Origin: Mactromeris polynyma
Taxonomy: Eukaryota > Mollusca > Bivalvia > Venerida > Mactridae
DNA: 64,000 nt
NCBI GenBank assembly: GCA_032209605.1
Contig: JASFXZ010000092.1
Coordinates: 1 to 64,000, forward strand
Direction of reading: 5' to 3'
Shown: positions 12,064 through 24,650 of the stretch, in pieces
Numbering within the stretch: position 1 is the stretch's first letter
How the letters are laid out: the number at the start of each line of letters is the position of its first letter
Notes under the pieces: generated by a model
Seen by the model: the letters and a program-made list of their open reading frames with translations, nothing else
Database searches by the model: none
What the model was told of the DNA's origin: nothing
Program-made: the position numbers and the translations under genes

Positions 12064-13088
12064 TCACTACTTATGTACATTTGTTTATTTGTTTGTTTAG
12101 CTATATTCATGAACATATTTTGTGCTCATAAACTATCTGGTATGTTATGCTATGCTTGATTTTTAGATAAAGATTGATTTATTGTGTTTCAAATGTAATA
12201 TACATGGAAAGTGAAAGTTGAAAAATTTACCCAAAATAATACATAACTTTTTAACATAGTCATAAAATGTGAAAATAGCAAAAATCTGGGATGTGTCTTT
12301 AGGGTATTAATTCTTAAGCTTTGTGCTTCTAGACACAATGTTAACAGGTTCATACCAGGCACCAGTAAGGTACAGTTATAACCCCTGTTACCAGGTGTTA
12401 CTTGCATCTTATTGATGAATTTGTTCACATTTTGTCATGGAGAATGATATTGAAATTTGTGTCCACTGCTTGTTGTTATGTTAAATTATACCATATAATC
12501 AAATTGATTATATAATTAAATGTCAAATGTATGTATCAAAATTGAAAATTCAATTCAAGTACATTTGGTTGACACAATAATTAAGTGCCAAAACATTCCT
12601 AGGCAATAACAAATCTAAGGATTCTGTTAAGGAATGTGATCCAGCATTTAGTCTTGTTTGATCAATTTTAAGTTTAGTAGCAACCGAGCAGTGGGATATT
12701 TTACTATGAAAATTATCTGATGAAATGCAAATTTGCATGCATTATGATGCATATTTCATCATTATAATTCTTACACAACCAGATGTTTTTGTTATTGCTT
12801 TAAATTTGACTTTTGATATTAATCCAAAAGCTGACATAATTAATACCCTAACGCCACATCCCAGATTTTTGCTATTTTCACATTTTATGAATATGTTAAA
12901 AAGTTATGTGTTATTTTGGGTGAATTTTTCAACTTTCACTTTCCATGTATATTACATTTGAAACACAATAAATCAATCTTTATCTTAAAATCAAGCATAG
13001 CATAACATACCAGATAGTTTATGAGCACAAAATATGTTCATGAATATAGCTAAACAAACAAATAAACAAATAAGTACATAAGTAGTGA
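12064..13088. mobile_element. ~1-kb foldback DNA transposon with ~250-bp TIRs
   Basis: The left arm (12064 to about 12310, starting tcactacttatgtac) recurs as reverse complement in the right arm (about 12840 to 13088). Arm landmarks are 'tttgtttagctatattcatg', 'gtatgttatgctatgcttga' and 'aactttttaacat'. Short open frames on opposite strands (12189-12428 minus, 12725-12961 plus) end in the same peptide only because they lie in the two arms. The ~530-bp centre has no transposase, so the element is non-autonomous. A target-site duplication is unclear among flanking A-runs. Confidence 0.85.
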
Positions 13089-13089
13089 A

Positions 13090-13785
13090 AAATAATTTGT
13101 TATATGTTAAATTTTATTAATTTCATATCAAGCCATATTTTTCATGGCAGTTGCAAATTTCTAATAATATTGGTGTAGAATATGTATTGGGCAAAATTAA
13201 TTAGTGACAATAATTTTTGATGTTACAGTCACTTACTCAGATAAGACTTCAATATCTCAACATATAGAGACTAGGTATATATTTACTTAAAAAATAATAG
13301 ATTTGTACTTTGTGTACCATACAAAACTTTGTCAACAATATATTAATCAACTTTGTCAAAAAGTGTACATAATTATTTGACTAAATTTACACCTTAAAAG
13401 ATATAGAACTTTGTGTTTAATTAACGTTAACAACAGCGGTGGTAAATATAAGACACCAGCATCATCCAGGGATTGGTTTACAGTTCCAAACACCATGGAC
13501 ATCCAACAAACAAAAACACCATTTTTACTACTATATAATACATGCAATATTTTAACTCGGTATGCTAGGGTACTAAATGTTAAATTCTAGGCACTTGTTA
13601 GATACAATTGCATCTTACTTTTTGAATTTATTTGCATGTAATGTTTTAGGTAATGTGGAAATTTGAATGAGATTGGGTGGTCTTTCATAAGTGAATGATC
13701 TTATTTATGTGGTATTTGTTTTTCATATTATATTGTACCAAGCAGTAAAGGATGAATCCAATACAAATTTCGTTTCAATAATTTA
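13090..13785. other. AT-rich non-coding spacer
   Basis: No gene or repeat structure recognised. Confidence 0.5.
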
Positions 13786-14114
13786 TTATGCCTCCCCTTT
13801 GAAGAAGCCTTGACATAGTAGTCGATTTTGGGTTCACTGGGTCAAAGGTCCAGGTCAATGGGGTCAATTGTACATGACATATTTCAGGCCAATAACTCAA
13901 GAAGGCCTTGACAATTACCATCCTCAAACTTGGTCAACATTGATCATGGGTAGTAGAGGAGCCTTATCGATTGTGGGGTCATCGCTCAAAATTCAAGTCA
14001 CAGGGGTCAATTGTACATGAAACGTTCCCTAGCCAATAACTCAAGAATGCCTTGACGTACCCTCCTCAATCTAGTTGCCTATGTGTTGTAGATGCACCTT
14101 AGTGATTTTGGGGT

Positions 14115-14172
14115 AACTTAGTCTATAAGACTGTGTGGCTTCCTTATGTCTTTCCACTGTGTGGCTCCCTTA
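14115..14172. repeat. stray unit of the 76-bp satellite family
   Basis: 'agtctataagactgtgtggc', 'ttccttatgtcttt' and 'gtgtggctccctt' match the 'agtctataaggctttgtgac' and 'tcccttatgtcttt' segments of the array starting at about 17975. It is an isolated piece about 4 kb from the array, at the left edge of the transposon fragment. Confidence 0.6.
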
Positions 14173-14622
14173 AAATAGCAAATATCTGGGATGTGTCTTT
14201 AGGGTATTAATTCTTAAGCTTTGTGCTTCTAGACACAATGTTAACAGGTTCATACCAGGCACCAGTAAGGTACAGTTATAACCCCTGTTACCAGGTGTTA
14301 CTTGCATCTTATTGATGAATTTGTTCACATTTTGTCATGGAGATTGATATTGAAATTTGTGTCCACTGCTTGTTGTTATGTTAAATTATACCATATAATC
14401 AAATTGATTATATAATTTAATGTCAGATATATGTATCAAAACTTGAAAATTCAATTCAAGTACATTTGGTGACAAGTGCCAAAACATTCCTAGGCAATAA
14501 CAAATCTAAGGATTCTGTTAAGGAATGGAGTCCAGCATTAAGTCTTGTTTAATCAAATTTAAGTTTAGTAGCAACCAAGCAGTGGGATATTTACTATGAA
14601 AATTATCTGATGAAACGAAATT
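14173..14622. mobile_element. partial copy of the 12-kb foldback transposon
   Basis: The segment from 'aaatagcaaatatctgggat' to 'aattatctgatgaaa' repeats about 12269-12725 in the same orientation with few changes, including the 'accaggcaccagtaaggtac' and 'ttcattgatgaat'-like central blocks. It lacks both outer TIR parts, so it is a 450-bp fragment sitting inside the ttatgcctccc repeat. Confidence 0.85.
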
Positions 14623-15085
14623 TGCCCGTGACTCCTGTATGTCTCTCTACAAGTCAAGGTCACAGGTGTCAATTGTACATGACACATTTTGGGCCAATAA
14701 CTCTAGAATTCCCTTGTTCTACCCTCCTCAAACTTGGTCCTCACATTATAAGCTGGTAGTAGAGGGTCCCTGTTGATTTTGGGATCAATGGGTTGAGGAC
14801 AACCTGACTATAAGATGTAAATCCTTGTATGCACAACATCTGAATTATCCCATGGCCTCCCAGTCCTAACTTAGAAGGATATGGCATGTGGATTGTTGAT
14901 GAGCCACTGGGGAAAAGGTCAAGATCAAACTGACTTGAAAATCTTGTCCACCCAATAACTTAATAGTTGTTAAGCTTTTTAGACCAACATATTCAAACCC
15001 GTGTATTTCATCCGTACACATTTCTATGTCATTATATTAATTAAAATTCTCTCACTGACAATGCAGCTTTAGAGGGAGGCATAAT

Positions 15086-16405
15086 GTTTTTCACACATCT
15101 CTTGTTTAAATATTGTTAAGCGTTACTTGCGTAAGTTTTATCTTTCACAACATAATGTTAACAAATTCCCCGGGCGCTGATAGGATGTAATTTCTAAGCA
15201 TATGATAATTACATCTTGCTTGGTAAATTTGTTCATATGGTGTTCTGGAAGGTAAATGTGATAGTTATTTTATTGTAGCACATTAAAATACCTGTTATAA
15301 ATTGCTATGCCTGTTGCGTCATCTTCCTCGTCCTCTTGCTCTGCTAGCATTACACTGGGCACTAACACCTCTGAGAAATTCTACACTATTTAACCCGGAC
15401 ACCGTCGCTCATTTGACTATCCAGCTAACACGAAAGCTACACCCTGAGGGTTAAGCAAGCAGACCTCATCACTTAATTCCCCAAGCATGGCCAAGAGCCC
15501 CGGGGATCGGGCTTGCACAACATTATGCTGTGTTATGCCCCTACTCACACTTTTGCTGCTCTAACTCCGCTGCCTTCACCAGTTCGTACTCTTCAGCTTG
15601 ATTAGGACAAGTGGTCCTTCCATTAATACCTTCAACATTTCTCCAAACTTTCTCCCATTGTTGTCATATATTTTATTCCCTTTCCAGCAGACCATCATTA
15701 ATTGGTAATATTTTTGGCAGTTTCTCCATGTTTTTGTGCTTCACATGCCTTTGATTGAAACTGATCTCTATGGCTTGGCTGACTTGCATTAAAAGCCCTA
15801 TTTTAGTCAAAAGTAGTGTTGTATGATACTGAATTATTTTCATTTCATAGATAACATAAGTTGATGCAAAGTACATAACTGTTAACTGTACAATTATGTA
15901 CTTAGTGTATCACATTGTTGTACTTCATTTTAGCTTCATTGATCCCCACATCATGTTGTTATTCAATGTATTTTCCCTTACAGACTTAAGAGGGGTCTTC
16001 AAGTAATACAAGTACCATATAATATTTATCAATTGAATAAATAAGCTATAAGTGGAGCTTGGAACAGGTAAAACTCTGTAAGTTATTATAATCATTATTT
16101 TAGTTTACATGTACTTGTTTTAAGGTATTTTTAGGTTCATAATCTTGTATAATGCTTCAAACCGAAACTCAAGAATGATAAGGGAGACCTATGTAGAACA
16201 CTGTCACAATCCTGCTTGAAGTAGAATGACTAATTGTGATCAGGTTTATCCTGACTATGGCACTATTCTGATATTGAAATCATTTTAAACATGTAAAGTA
16301 TTGGACATGTCATCTTTGCTACATCATAAATGTACTCTGTCAAAGTAATAACAAAACATAAGAATTTGAAATTGTAACAAACTCAACATTAACTCAATAA
16401 CTTAT
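15086..16405. other. non-coding spacer with a GC-richer segment
   Basis: About 15320-15640 is richer in G and C than its surroundings and contains 'gagccccggggatcgggctt', but no open frame or RNA gene that I recognise. The remainder is AT-rich without structure. Confidence 0.4.
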
Positions 16406-16408
16406 AAT

Positions 16409-16860
16409 ACTGACTGGGTAACAATGCTGTCTCCTACTGACTGGGTTACGAGGCTGCCACTTACTGACTGGGTAACAATGCTGTCTCCTACTGACTGGGT
16501 AACAATGCTGTCTCCTACTGACTGGGTAACAGTGCTGTCTCCTACTGACAGAGTAACAATGATGTCTCCTACTGACAGGGTAACAATGATGTCTCCTACT
16601 GACTGGGTAACAATGCTGTCTCCTACTGACTGGGTAACAATGCTGTCTCCTACTGACAGGGTAACAATGCTGTCTCCTACTGACTGGGTAACAATGATGT
16701 CTCCTACTGACTGGGTAACAATGCTGTCTCCTACTGACAGGGTAACAATGATGTCTCCTACTGACAGGGTAACAATGATGTCTCCTACTGACTGGGTGAC
16801 AATGCTGTCTCCTACTGACAGGGTAACAATGCTGTCTCCTTCTGACTGGGTAACAATCCT
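16409..16860 (+). repeat. 27-bp minisatellite, ~17 copies, open in one frame
   Basis: The unit 'ctgactgggtaacaatgctg' plus 'tctccta' repeats in register. Unit variants are actg/acag for the Trp/Arg codon and gctg/gatg for Leu/Met. Because 27 is divisible by three, a 160-codon frame (16424-16906) reads MLSPTDWVT-type nonapeptides through the whole array and ends in a unique 13-residue tail. There is no promoter, splice or homology support, so I annotate it as a repeat rather than a gene. Confidence 0.9.
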
Positions 16861-17505
16861 GCCTCTCGGGGTAAAAAATAAACCGCAGTCAAAAATAAAA
16901 TTTTAAGTCTGCATGTACATATAAATCTGTAGGTTTATTCAGTTTGCATCTTAAGTTTGATGAAATAAGTAGTTGATACTCTATTTAAGGCACACTCCAA
17001 AATGCATACATAAAAGTTCGACTTGGTAAATTGTTGATTGTTACAATGTAATGACTGATAACAATGTTGGTATGTAATGGTTGGTAATAATGTCAGAAAA
17101 CAATGGCTGGTTAAGGAGATTTTAGGAGAGCCCATTAGCAGATTAAACAGTCTGTAGTATAAGAGATCACACCCTTAAGTCTTTGCACCAGTCTGTACAG
17201 ATGTGTGATGTCCTTTAGTCTGCACCGGTCTAGACGGTTCTGTATGATTGCCTGTGTTGCCATTAATATATGCCTGTGGTACCAATATATAGAGTCATGC
17301 ATGTCTTAAGAAATATGTAAAAATCTCTAAGAAGACATTCCTTTGACTAATATTGGCAATTTAGTGTGGGACTGGAGTAAAAATACAATATAGAAACTAC
17401 TGGGTGACTGGAGGCCAACATCCCTTGGATCAATGTACCAAGTAGTACATGTGACTGTTGTATGATGTTCATAGCACCACTATCTTGTGTTTAACCCCCG
17501 TATGG
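16861..17505. other. non-coding spacer
   Basis: No gene recognised; small tandem traces of 'aatgactgataacaatgt' near 17045-17110 only. Confidence 0.5.
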
Positions 17506-17507
17506 AG

Positions 17508-17972
17508 ATGATTGACTTCATTATAACGTTTTGCAGAAAACACATCTGTTGTTGAATATTACTTGCTTCGATCAGTTTTCACACTGGACTGTCCTGTTGA
17601 TGATTTCTGGGGTAAGGAGCTGGTCCATCCATGGAATAGGGGATTTGATTCAGGGTACCTCAGGAATCAATTAACAGGGTGGCGTACTGTCGAGATATAT
17701 TCAGATGAAAACTGATCTAAATAAGTAGTACTACTCCTACATTTGTTTAGTATCTATTGAGTAGCACCTATATATCTTGATATCTTTATTTCTGCTTAAA
17801 CTTTGAGATTGTGTACCATCCAGTGAAAATTTCACATTGAAATATTAATAACATTCATATAAATTAGAGAACAATTTATAACACCATGTAGATTCTTCCA
17901 GTGCTCAAATTTCAGCTGGAATCAATACAAATTAAATTCTATGTTATTAAAGTGAAACTGATATAATTTTTA
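17508..17972. repeat. diverged outlying monomer of the 713-bp satellite
   Basis: It shares 'cagaaaacacatctgttgtt', 'gtaaggagctggtccatcca', 'gattcagggtacctcagga', 'atattaataacattca' and 'ccatgtagattcttccagtg' in the same order as the main array, but with many substitutions and a deletion of the 'gcccctacatgtgagttggt' block. It predates the homogenised array and is separated from it by the 76-bp satellite. Confidence 0.8.
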
Positions 17973-17974
17973 GC

Positions 17975-19065
17975 CAGTCTATAAGGCTTTGTGACTCCCT
18001 TATGTCTTTTTGCTAGTGTAAGTGTATGTGTGACTCCTGCAAGTCTTAACCAGGCAACAAGGCTGTGTGGCACCCTTATGTCTTTTTGCTAGTGTAAGTG
18101 TATGTGTGACTCCTGCAAGTCTTAACCAGGCAACAAGGCTGTATGACTCCCTTATGCCTTTTTGCTAGAGTAAGTGTATGTGTGACTCCTGCAAGTCTTA
18201 ACCTGGCAACAAGGCAGTGTGACACCCTTGTGTCTTTTTACTAGTGTAAGTGTATGTGTGACTCCTGCAAGTCTTAACCAGGCAACAAGGCTGTGTGACA
18301 CCCTTATGTCTTTTTACTAGTGTAAGTGTATGTGTGACTCCTGCAAGTATTAACCAGGCAACAAGGCTATGTGACACCCTTATGTCTTTTTGCTAGTGTA
18401 AATGTATGTGTGACTCCTGCAAGTCTTAACCAGGCAACAAGGCTGTGTGACAACCCTTATGTCTTTTTACTAGTGTAAATGTATGTGTGACTCCTGCAAG
18501 TCTTAACTAGGCAACAAGGCTGTGTGACACCCTTATGTCTTTTTGCTAGTGTAAATGTATGTGTGACTCCTGCAAGTCTTAACCAGGCAACAAGGCTGTG
18601 TGACACCCTTATGTCTTTTTACTAGTGTAAGTGTATGTGTGACTCCTGCAAGTCTTCAGCAGATAACAAGGCTGGGTGACTCCCTTATGCCTATTTGTGA
18701 GTCTATGAGTATGTGTGACTCCTGCAAGTCCTCATCAGGCAACAAGGCTGTGTGACTCCCTTATGTCTTTTTAAGAGTCTACAAGGCTTTACGACTCCCT
18801 ATTGACTCCCTTATGCCCTTCCACAAGTCAATAAGGCTGGTTGGATCCCCTATGTTTTCCATAAGTCTATACTGCCTCATGACTCCCTTATGCCTTTCCA
18901 CAAGTCAACAAGGATGGTTGGCTCCCTTATGTATTTCAACAAGTCTACAAGGCTGTGTGACTCCTGCAAGTCTTTACCAGGCAACAAGGCTAAGTGACTC
19001 CCTTGTGTCTTTCCATGAGTCTACAAGGCTTTGTGACTCCCTAATGCCTTTAGACAATGCAGTAT
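17975..19065. repeat. 76-bp satellite, ~10 regular units then degenerate units
   Basis: 'tgtatgtgtgactcctgcaa' recurs every 76 bp from 18023 (18023, 18099 and onward), followed by 'gtcttaaccaggcaacaagg', 'ctgtgtgacacccttatgtc' and 'tttttgctagtgtaa'. From about 18660 to 19065 the units become irregular and shorter, with 'gactcccttatg' and 'aagtctacaaggct' pieces. Confidence 0.92.
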
Positions 19066-19250
19066 AATATATATAAATGCTGTATATAACAGTGCATCAA
19101 AGTATGGATAAATGCTGAGGCTATAATGGGCCAGTCTGGTCACCTTGGAATCCAGTTTAGTCACTGACTAGTGTATTCATAGGCAAGTGACAGTCTCATA
19201 TGACTTGTTCAGTGTTAAGAACGAAAATAGATCATGTCTTGTGCCATTTA

Positions 19251-22200
19251 ATGACATAATTGCTAAGGTTTGCTTAATCAAGTTTTTATTAATCTTCCAG
19301 TGTCTTGATATAGACTTCATTAATACATTTAGCAGAAAACACATCTGTTGTTGAATATTACTTGCTTAGATCAGTTTTCACACAGTGCACCACCCTGTTC
19401 ATGATTCCTGGGGTAAGGAGCTGGTCCATCCATGCAATAGGCGATTTGATTCAGGGTACCTCAGGAATCAATGAGCAGCGTGGCATACTGTCTTCTTGAT
19501 ATGCCCCTACATGTGAGTTGGTGAGGATCTGATCGAAAGATTTCAGGGCACCAGCAAACCATGTAGGGTCATATAGTGAGATGAAAACTGGTCTAAACAA
19601 GTAATACTCTTACATTTGTTAAATATCAATTGAGTAGTGTGTATATATCTTGATTTCAATTATTTCTACTCTCATTAGGCGATCATGTGCAACCATGTGA
19701 AAATTTCACTTAGAAATATTAATAACATTCAAATGAAGCAGAGAGCAATTTCATTACACTATGTAGATTTTTCCAGTGATCAAATAATGTTATTACATGT
19801 GTTCCTTCTTTTCATGTTAACAATGTGTCAGTATGAATTTCAGCTGTTATAAATTTGGATTAAGCTTCCATGTAATTACATCAAAGTGAGTGTAATATAA
19901 TTCTGTTCATCTGATGTACTTGCTTTACATGTCTGCAAAGCGAAAACTTCTTGAGATTTGCCTTAAACTTAATGACATAATTGCTAAGGTTTGCTAAATC
20001 AAGTTTTTATTAATCTTCCAGTGTCTTGATATAGACTTCATTAATACATTTAGCAGAAAACACATCTGTTGTTGAATATTACTTGCTTAGATCAGTTTTC
20101 ACACAGTGCACCACCCTGTTCATGATTCCTGAGGTAAGGAGCTGGTCCATCCATGCAATAGGTGATTTGATTCAGGGTACCTCAGGAATCAATGAGCAGG
20201 GTGGCGTACTGTCTTCTTGATATGCCCCTACATGTGAGTTGGTGAGGATCTGATCGAAAGATTTCAGGGCACCAGCAAACCATGTAGGGTCATATAGTGA
20301 GATGAAAACTGGTCTAAACAAGTAATACTCTTACATTTGTTAAATATCAATTGAGTAGTGTTTATATATCTTGATTTCAATTATTTCTACTCTAATTAGG
20401 CGATCATGTGCAACCATGTGAAAATTTCACTTAGAAATATTAATAACATTCAAATGAAGCAGAGAGCAATTTTATTACACTATGTAGATTTTTCCAGTGA
20501 TCAAATAATGTTATTACATGTGTTCCTTCTTTTCATGTTAACAATGTGTCAGTATGAATTTCAGCTGTTATAAATTTGGATTAAGCTTCCATGTAATTAC
20601 ATCAAAGTGAGTGTAATATAATTCTGTTCATCTGATGTACATGCTTTACATGTCTGCAACTTCTTGAGATTTGCCTTAAACTTAATGACATAATTGCTAA
20701 GGTTTGCTAAATCAAGTTTTTATTAATCTTCCAGTGTCTTGATATAGACTTCATTAATACATTTAGCAGAAAACACATCTGTTGTTGAATATTACTTGCT
20801 TAGATCAGTTTTCACACAGTGCACCACCCTGTTCATGATTCCTGGGGTAAGGAGCTGGTCCATCCATGCAATAGGCGATTTGATTCAGGGTACCTCAGGA
20901 ATCAATGAGCAGGGTGGCGTACTGTCTTCTTGATATGCCCCTACATGTGAGTTGGTGAGGATCTGATCGAAAGATTTCAGGGCACCAGCAAACCATGTAG
21001 GGTCATATAGTGAGATGAAAACTGGTCTAAACAAGTAATACTCTTACATTTGTTAAATATCAATTGAGTAGTGTGTGTATATCTTGATTTCAATTATTTC
21101 TACTCTAATTAGGCGATCATGTGCAACCATGTGAAAATTTCACTTAGAAATATTAATAACATTCAAATGAAGCAGAGAGCAATTTCATTACACTATGTAG
21201 ATTTTTCCAGTGATCAAATAATGTTATTACATGTGTTCCTTCTTTTCATGTTAACAATGTGTCAGTATGAATTTCAGCTGATATAAATTTGGATTAAGCT
21301 TCCATGTAATTACATCAAAGTGAGTGTAATATAATTCTGTTCATCTGATGTACATGCTTTACATGTCTGCAACTTCTTGAGATTTGCCTTAAACTTAATG
21401 ACATAATTGCTAAGGTTTGCTAAATCAAGTTTTTATTAATCTTCCAGTGTCTTGATATAGACTTCATTAATACATTTAGCAGAAAACACATCTGTTGTTG
21501 AATATTACTTGCTTAGATCAGTTTTCACACAGTGCACCACCCTGTTCATGATTCCTGGGGTAAGGAGCTGGTCCATCCATGCAATAGGCGATTTGATTCA
21601 GGGTACCTCAGGAATCAATGAGCAGCGTGGCGTACTGTCTTCTTGATATGCCCCTACATGTGAGTTGGTGAGGATCTGATCGAAAGATTTCAGGGCACCA
21701 GCAAACCATGTAGGGTCATATAGTGAGATGAAAACTGGTCTAAACAAGTAATACTCTTACATTTGTTAAATATCAATTGAGTAGTGTGTATATATCTTGA
21801 TTTCAATTATTTCTACTCTCATTAGGCGATCATGTGCAACCATGTGAAAATTTCACTTAGAAATATTAATAACATTCAAATGAAGCAGAGAGCAATTTCA
21901 TTACACTATGTAGATTTTTCCAGTGATCAAATAATGTTATTACATGTGTTCCTTCTTTTCATGTTAACAATGTGTCAGTATGAATTTCAGCTGTTATAAA
22001 TTTGGATTAAGCTTCCATGTAATTACATCAAAGTGAGTGTAATATAATTCTGTTCATCTGATGTACTTGCTTTACATGTCTGCAAAGCGAAAACTTCTTG
22101 AGATTTGCCTTAAACTTAATGACATAATTGCTAAGGTTTGCTAAATCAAGTTTTTATTAATCTTCCAGTGTCTTGATATAGACTTCATTAATACATTTAG

Positions 22201-23445
22201 CAGAAAACACATCTGTTGTTGAATATTACTTGCTTAGATCAGTTTTCACACAGTGCACCACCCTGTTCATGATTCCTGGGGTAAGGAGCTGGTCCATCCA
22301 TGCAATAGGCAATTTGATTCAGGGTACCTCAGGAATCAATGAGCAGGGTGGCGTACTGTCTTCTTGATATGCCCCTACATGTGAGTTGGTGAGGATCTGA
22401 TCGAAAGATTTCAGGGCACCAGCAAACCATGTAGGGTCATATAGTGAGATGAAAACTGGTCTAAACAAGTAATACTCTTACATTTGTTAAATATCAATTG
22501 AGTAGTGTGTATATATCTTGATTTCAATTATTTCTACTCTAATTAGGCGATCATGTGCAACCATGTGAAAATTTCACTTAGAAATATTAATAACATTCAA
22601 ATGAAGCAGAGAGCAATTTCATTACACTATGTAGATTTTTCCAGTGATCAAATAATGTTATTACATGTGTTCCTTCTTTTCATGTTAACAATGTGTCAGT
22701 ATGAATTTCAGCTGTTATAAATTTGGATTAAGCTTCCAAGTAATTACATCAAAGTGAGTGTAATATAATTCTGTTCATCTGATGTACATGCTTTACATGT
22801 CTGCAACTTCTTGAGATTTGCCTTAAACTTAATGACATAATTGCTAAGGTTTGCTAAATCAAGTTTTTATTAATCTTCCAGTGTCTTGATATAGACTTCA
22901 TTAATACATTTAGCAGAAAACACATCTGTTGTTGAATATTACTTGCTTAGATCAGTTTTCACACAGTGCACCACCCTGTTCATGATTCCTGAGGTAAGGA
23001 GCTGGTCCATCCATGCAATAGGCGATTTGATTCAGGGTACCTCAGGAATCAATGAGCAGGGTGGCGTACTGTCTTCTTGATATGCCCCTACATGTGAGTT
23101 GGTGAGGATCTGATCGAAAGATTTCAGGGCACCAGCAAACCATGTAGAGTCATATAGTGAGATGAAAACTGGTCTAAACAAGTAATACTCTTACATTTGT
23201 TAAATATCAATTGAGTAGTGTGTATATATCTTGATTTCAATTATTTCTACTCTAATTAGGCGATCATGTGCAACCATGTGAAAATTTCACTAAGAAATAT
23301 TAATAACATTCAAATGAAGCAGAGAGCAATTTCATTACACTATGTAGATTTTTCCAGTGAATGTAATATAATTATGTTCATCTGATGTACATGCTTTACA
23401 TGTCTGCAAGGCGAAAATTTCTTGAGATTTGCCTTAAACTTCTTG
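19251..23445. repeat. 713/721-bp satellite, six tandem monomers
   Basis: Using 'atgacataattgctaagg' as landmark, monomers start at 19251, 19972, 20685, 21398, 22119 and 22832, giving lengths 721, 713, 713, 721 and 713. The 8-bp difference is an 'agcgaaaa' insert near 19938 and 22085. The sixth is shortened by a 110-bp internal deletion and ends by about 23445. Monomers are nearly identical (a few differences each); the first has a diverged start. No open frame of note. Confidence 0.95.
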
Positions 23446-24020
23446 AAAAAGTACTTTGTCAGTAACTTTGCATTGTGGGAAGAATAAATGTAATTTGTCT
23501 ATCCGAATATGTATGGGTTGCCCATTTTATAGTGATTTACTCAAAGTGACATTTCTGTTTTTTCATTTATCATGACCTGGTGCCATTGTTGTTAACTTTT
23601 TTGCTGAATAGGCAATAAAGACAGTCTTTGAAAGCCTGAGAAAAGGTACTTGATAAAACCTTGAAAAATACTTGAATTTTACCTCAGAAGTTGTACTTGA
23701 ACCATGAAAATGACATTCAGTATGTGCATTCCATGAAGATGCTCCATTGATAATACAGGTTAACTTCAGTTATTGCTTTATGAGGGTGACCCTTATTGGC
23801 CTAGATAGTTTTATTCCCAAGTTTAATGTAGAAGTTAAATGTAGGTGGAGTTAAATGCAAATCCAGAACATAAAACAGTGGTGCATTATTTCTGACAGTT
23901 ATTTAATAGCTTTTAACAGTGTTGTAATAAAAGAATGATAAAAGATAATTTTATTCATAAATCTATGACCTAGGAAAAATGTTGAAGCATTACTCACATG
24001 TATTATATGGTAATTAATAT
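23446..24020. other. non-coding spacer
   Basis: Nothing recognised. Confidence 0.5.
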
Positions 24021-24021
24021 C

Positions 24022-24256
24022 TGTCAACATGCACTGATAGCTTACCCAGCTGAATATATCACATTCAATGTTAACATGCACCAACAGCTAACCCAGCTGA
24101 ATATATCACATTCAATGTTAAAATGCACCAACAGCTTACCCAGCTGAATATTTCACATTCAATGTTAACATGTACCAACAGCTAACCCAGCTGAATATAT
24201 CACATTCAATGTTAACATGTACCAACAGCTAACCCAGCTGAATATATCACATTCAA
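24022..24256. repeat. 47-bp tandem repeat, 5 copies
   Basis: 'tgttaacatgcaccaacagc' followed by 'taacccagctgaatatatca' and 'cattcaa' starts at 24022, 24069, 24116, 24163 and 24210. The first unit is the most diverged. Confidence 0.95.
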
Positions 24257-24519
24257 TACAAAACACCCACTATAACTATGATTGTCATAAACTCCTAGCA
24301 TTGATATTTCAGACATTTTTTCATAACATTCACTATGCTCACAATATGATCAGCTAAAGTATATCGGAAGTGTGGGTTGAAAAGTCTGAAAGAAGCATTT
24401 GGTGCGGGTCTTGCTACAAGTAGTAAAAGGTTTAAAACTTGTTAAGAGAAAAGTTGGAACAAATATTTGGTCTGATTTGCACTGCACTTAAATATGTTTA
24501 TTGGTCAACCAGACCGTTC

Positions 24520-24650
24520 CTGTTCCAACGCATGTTTACCCTTGCACCTCCTCAGTGCCTAGTGTTTTGTTTCCTGTTGTAATTTCCCCGGGATCTGTGT
24601 GGGGAGTCATTGTTTTGTGTATGTGACGTTCCCTGTAACAACTTAATAGA
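24520..24650. repeat. dispersed repeat, partner of 25725-25830
   Basis: 'cttgcacctcctcagtgcct', 'gatctgtgtggggag' and 'cattccctgtaacaac'-like blocks are shared in the same order with about 25725-25830, with gaps and substitutions, so this is an old duplication or two copies of one family. Confidence 0.6.

Larger units (their letters stand above)
13786..15085. mobile_element. dispersed repeat with ttatgcctccc ends, interrupted
   Basis: It begins 'ttatgcctcccc' (13786) and ends 'gggaggcataat' (about 15074-15085), which are inverse of each other. Inside, 'gggtcaattgtacatgacat', 'gccaataactcaagaa' and 'caaacttggtc' blocks occur repeatedly, a style of repeat I associate with bivalve genomes. The element is split by a foreign segment at about 14115-14625 (next two entries). 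Confidence 0.65.
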
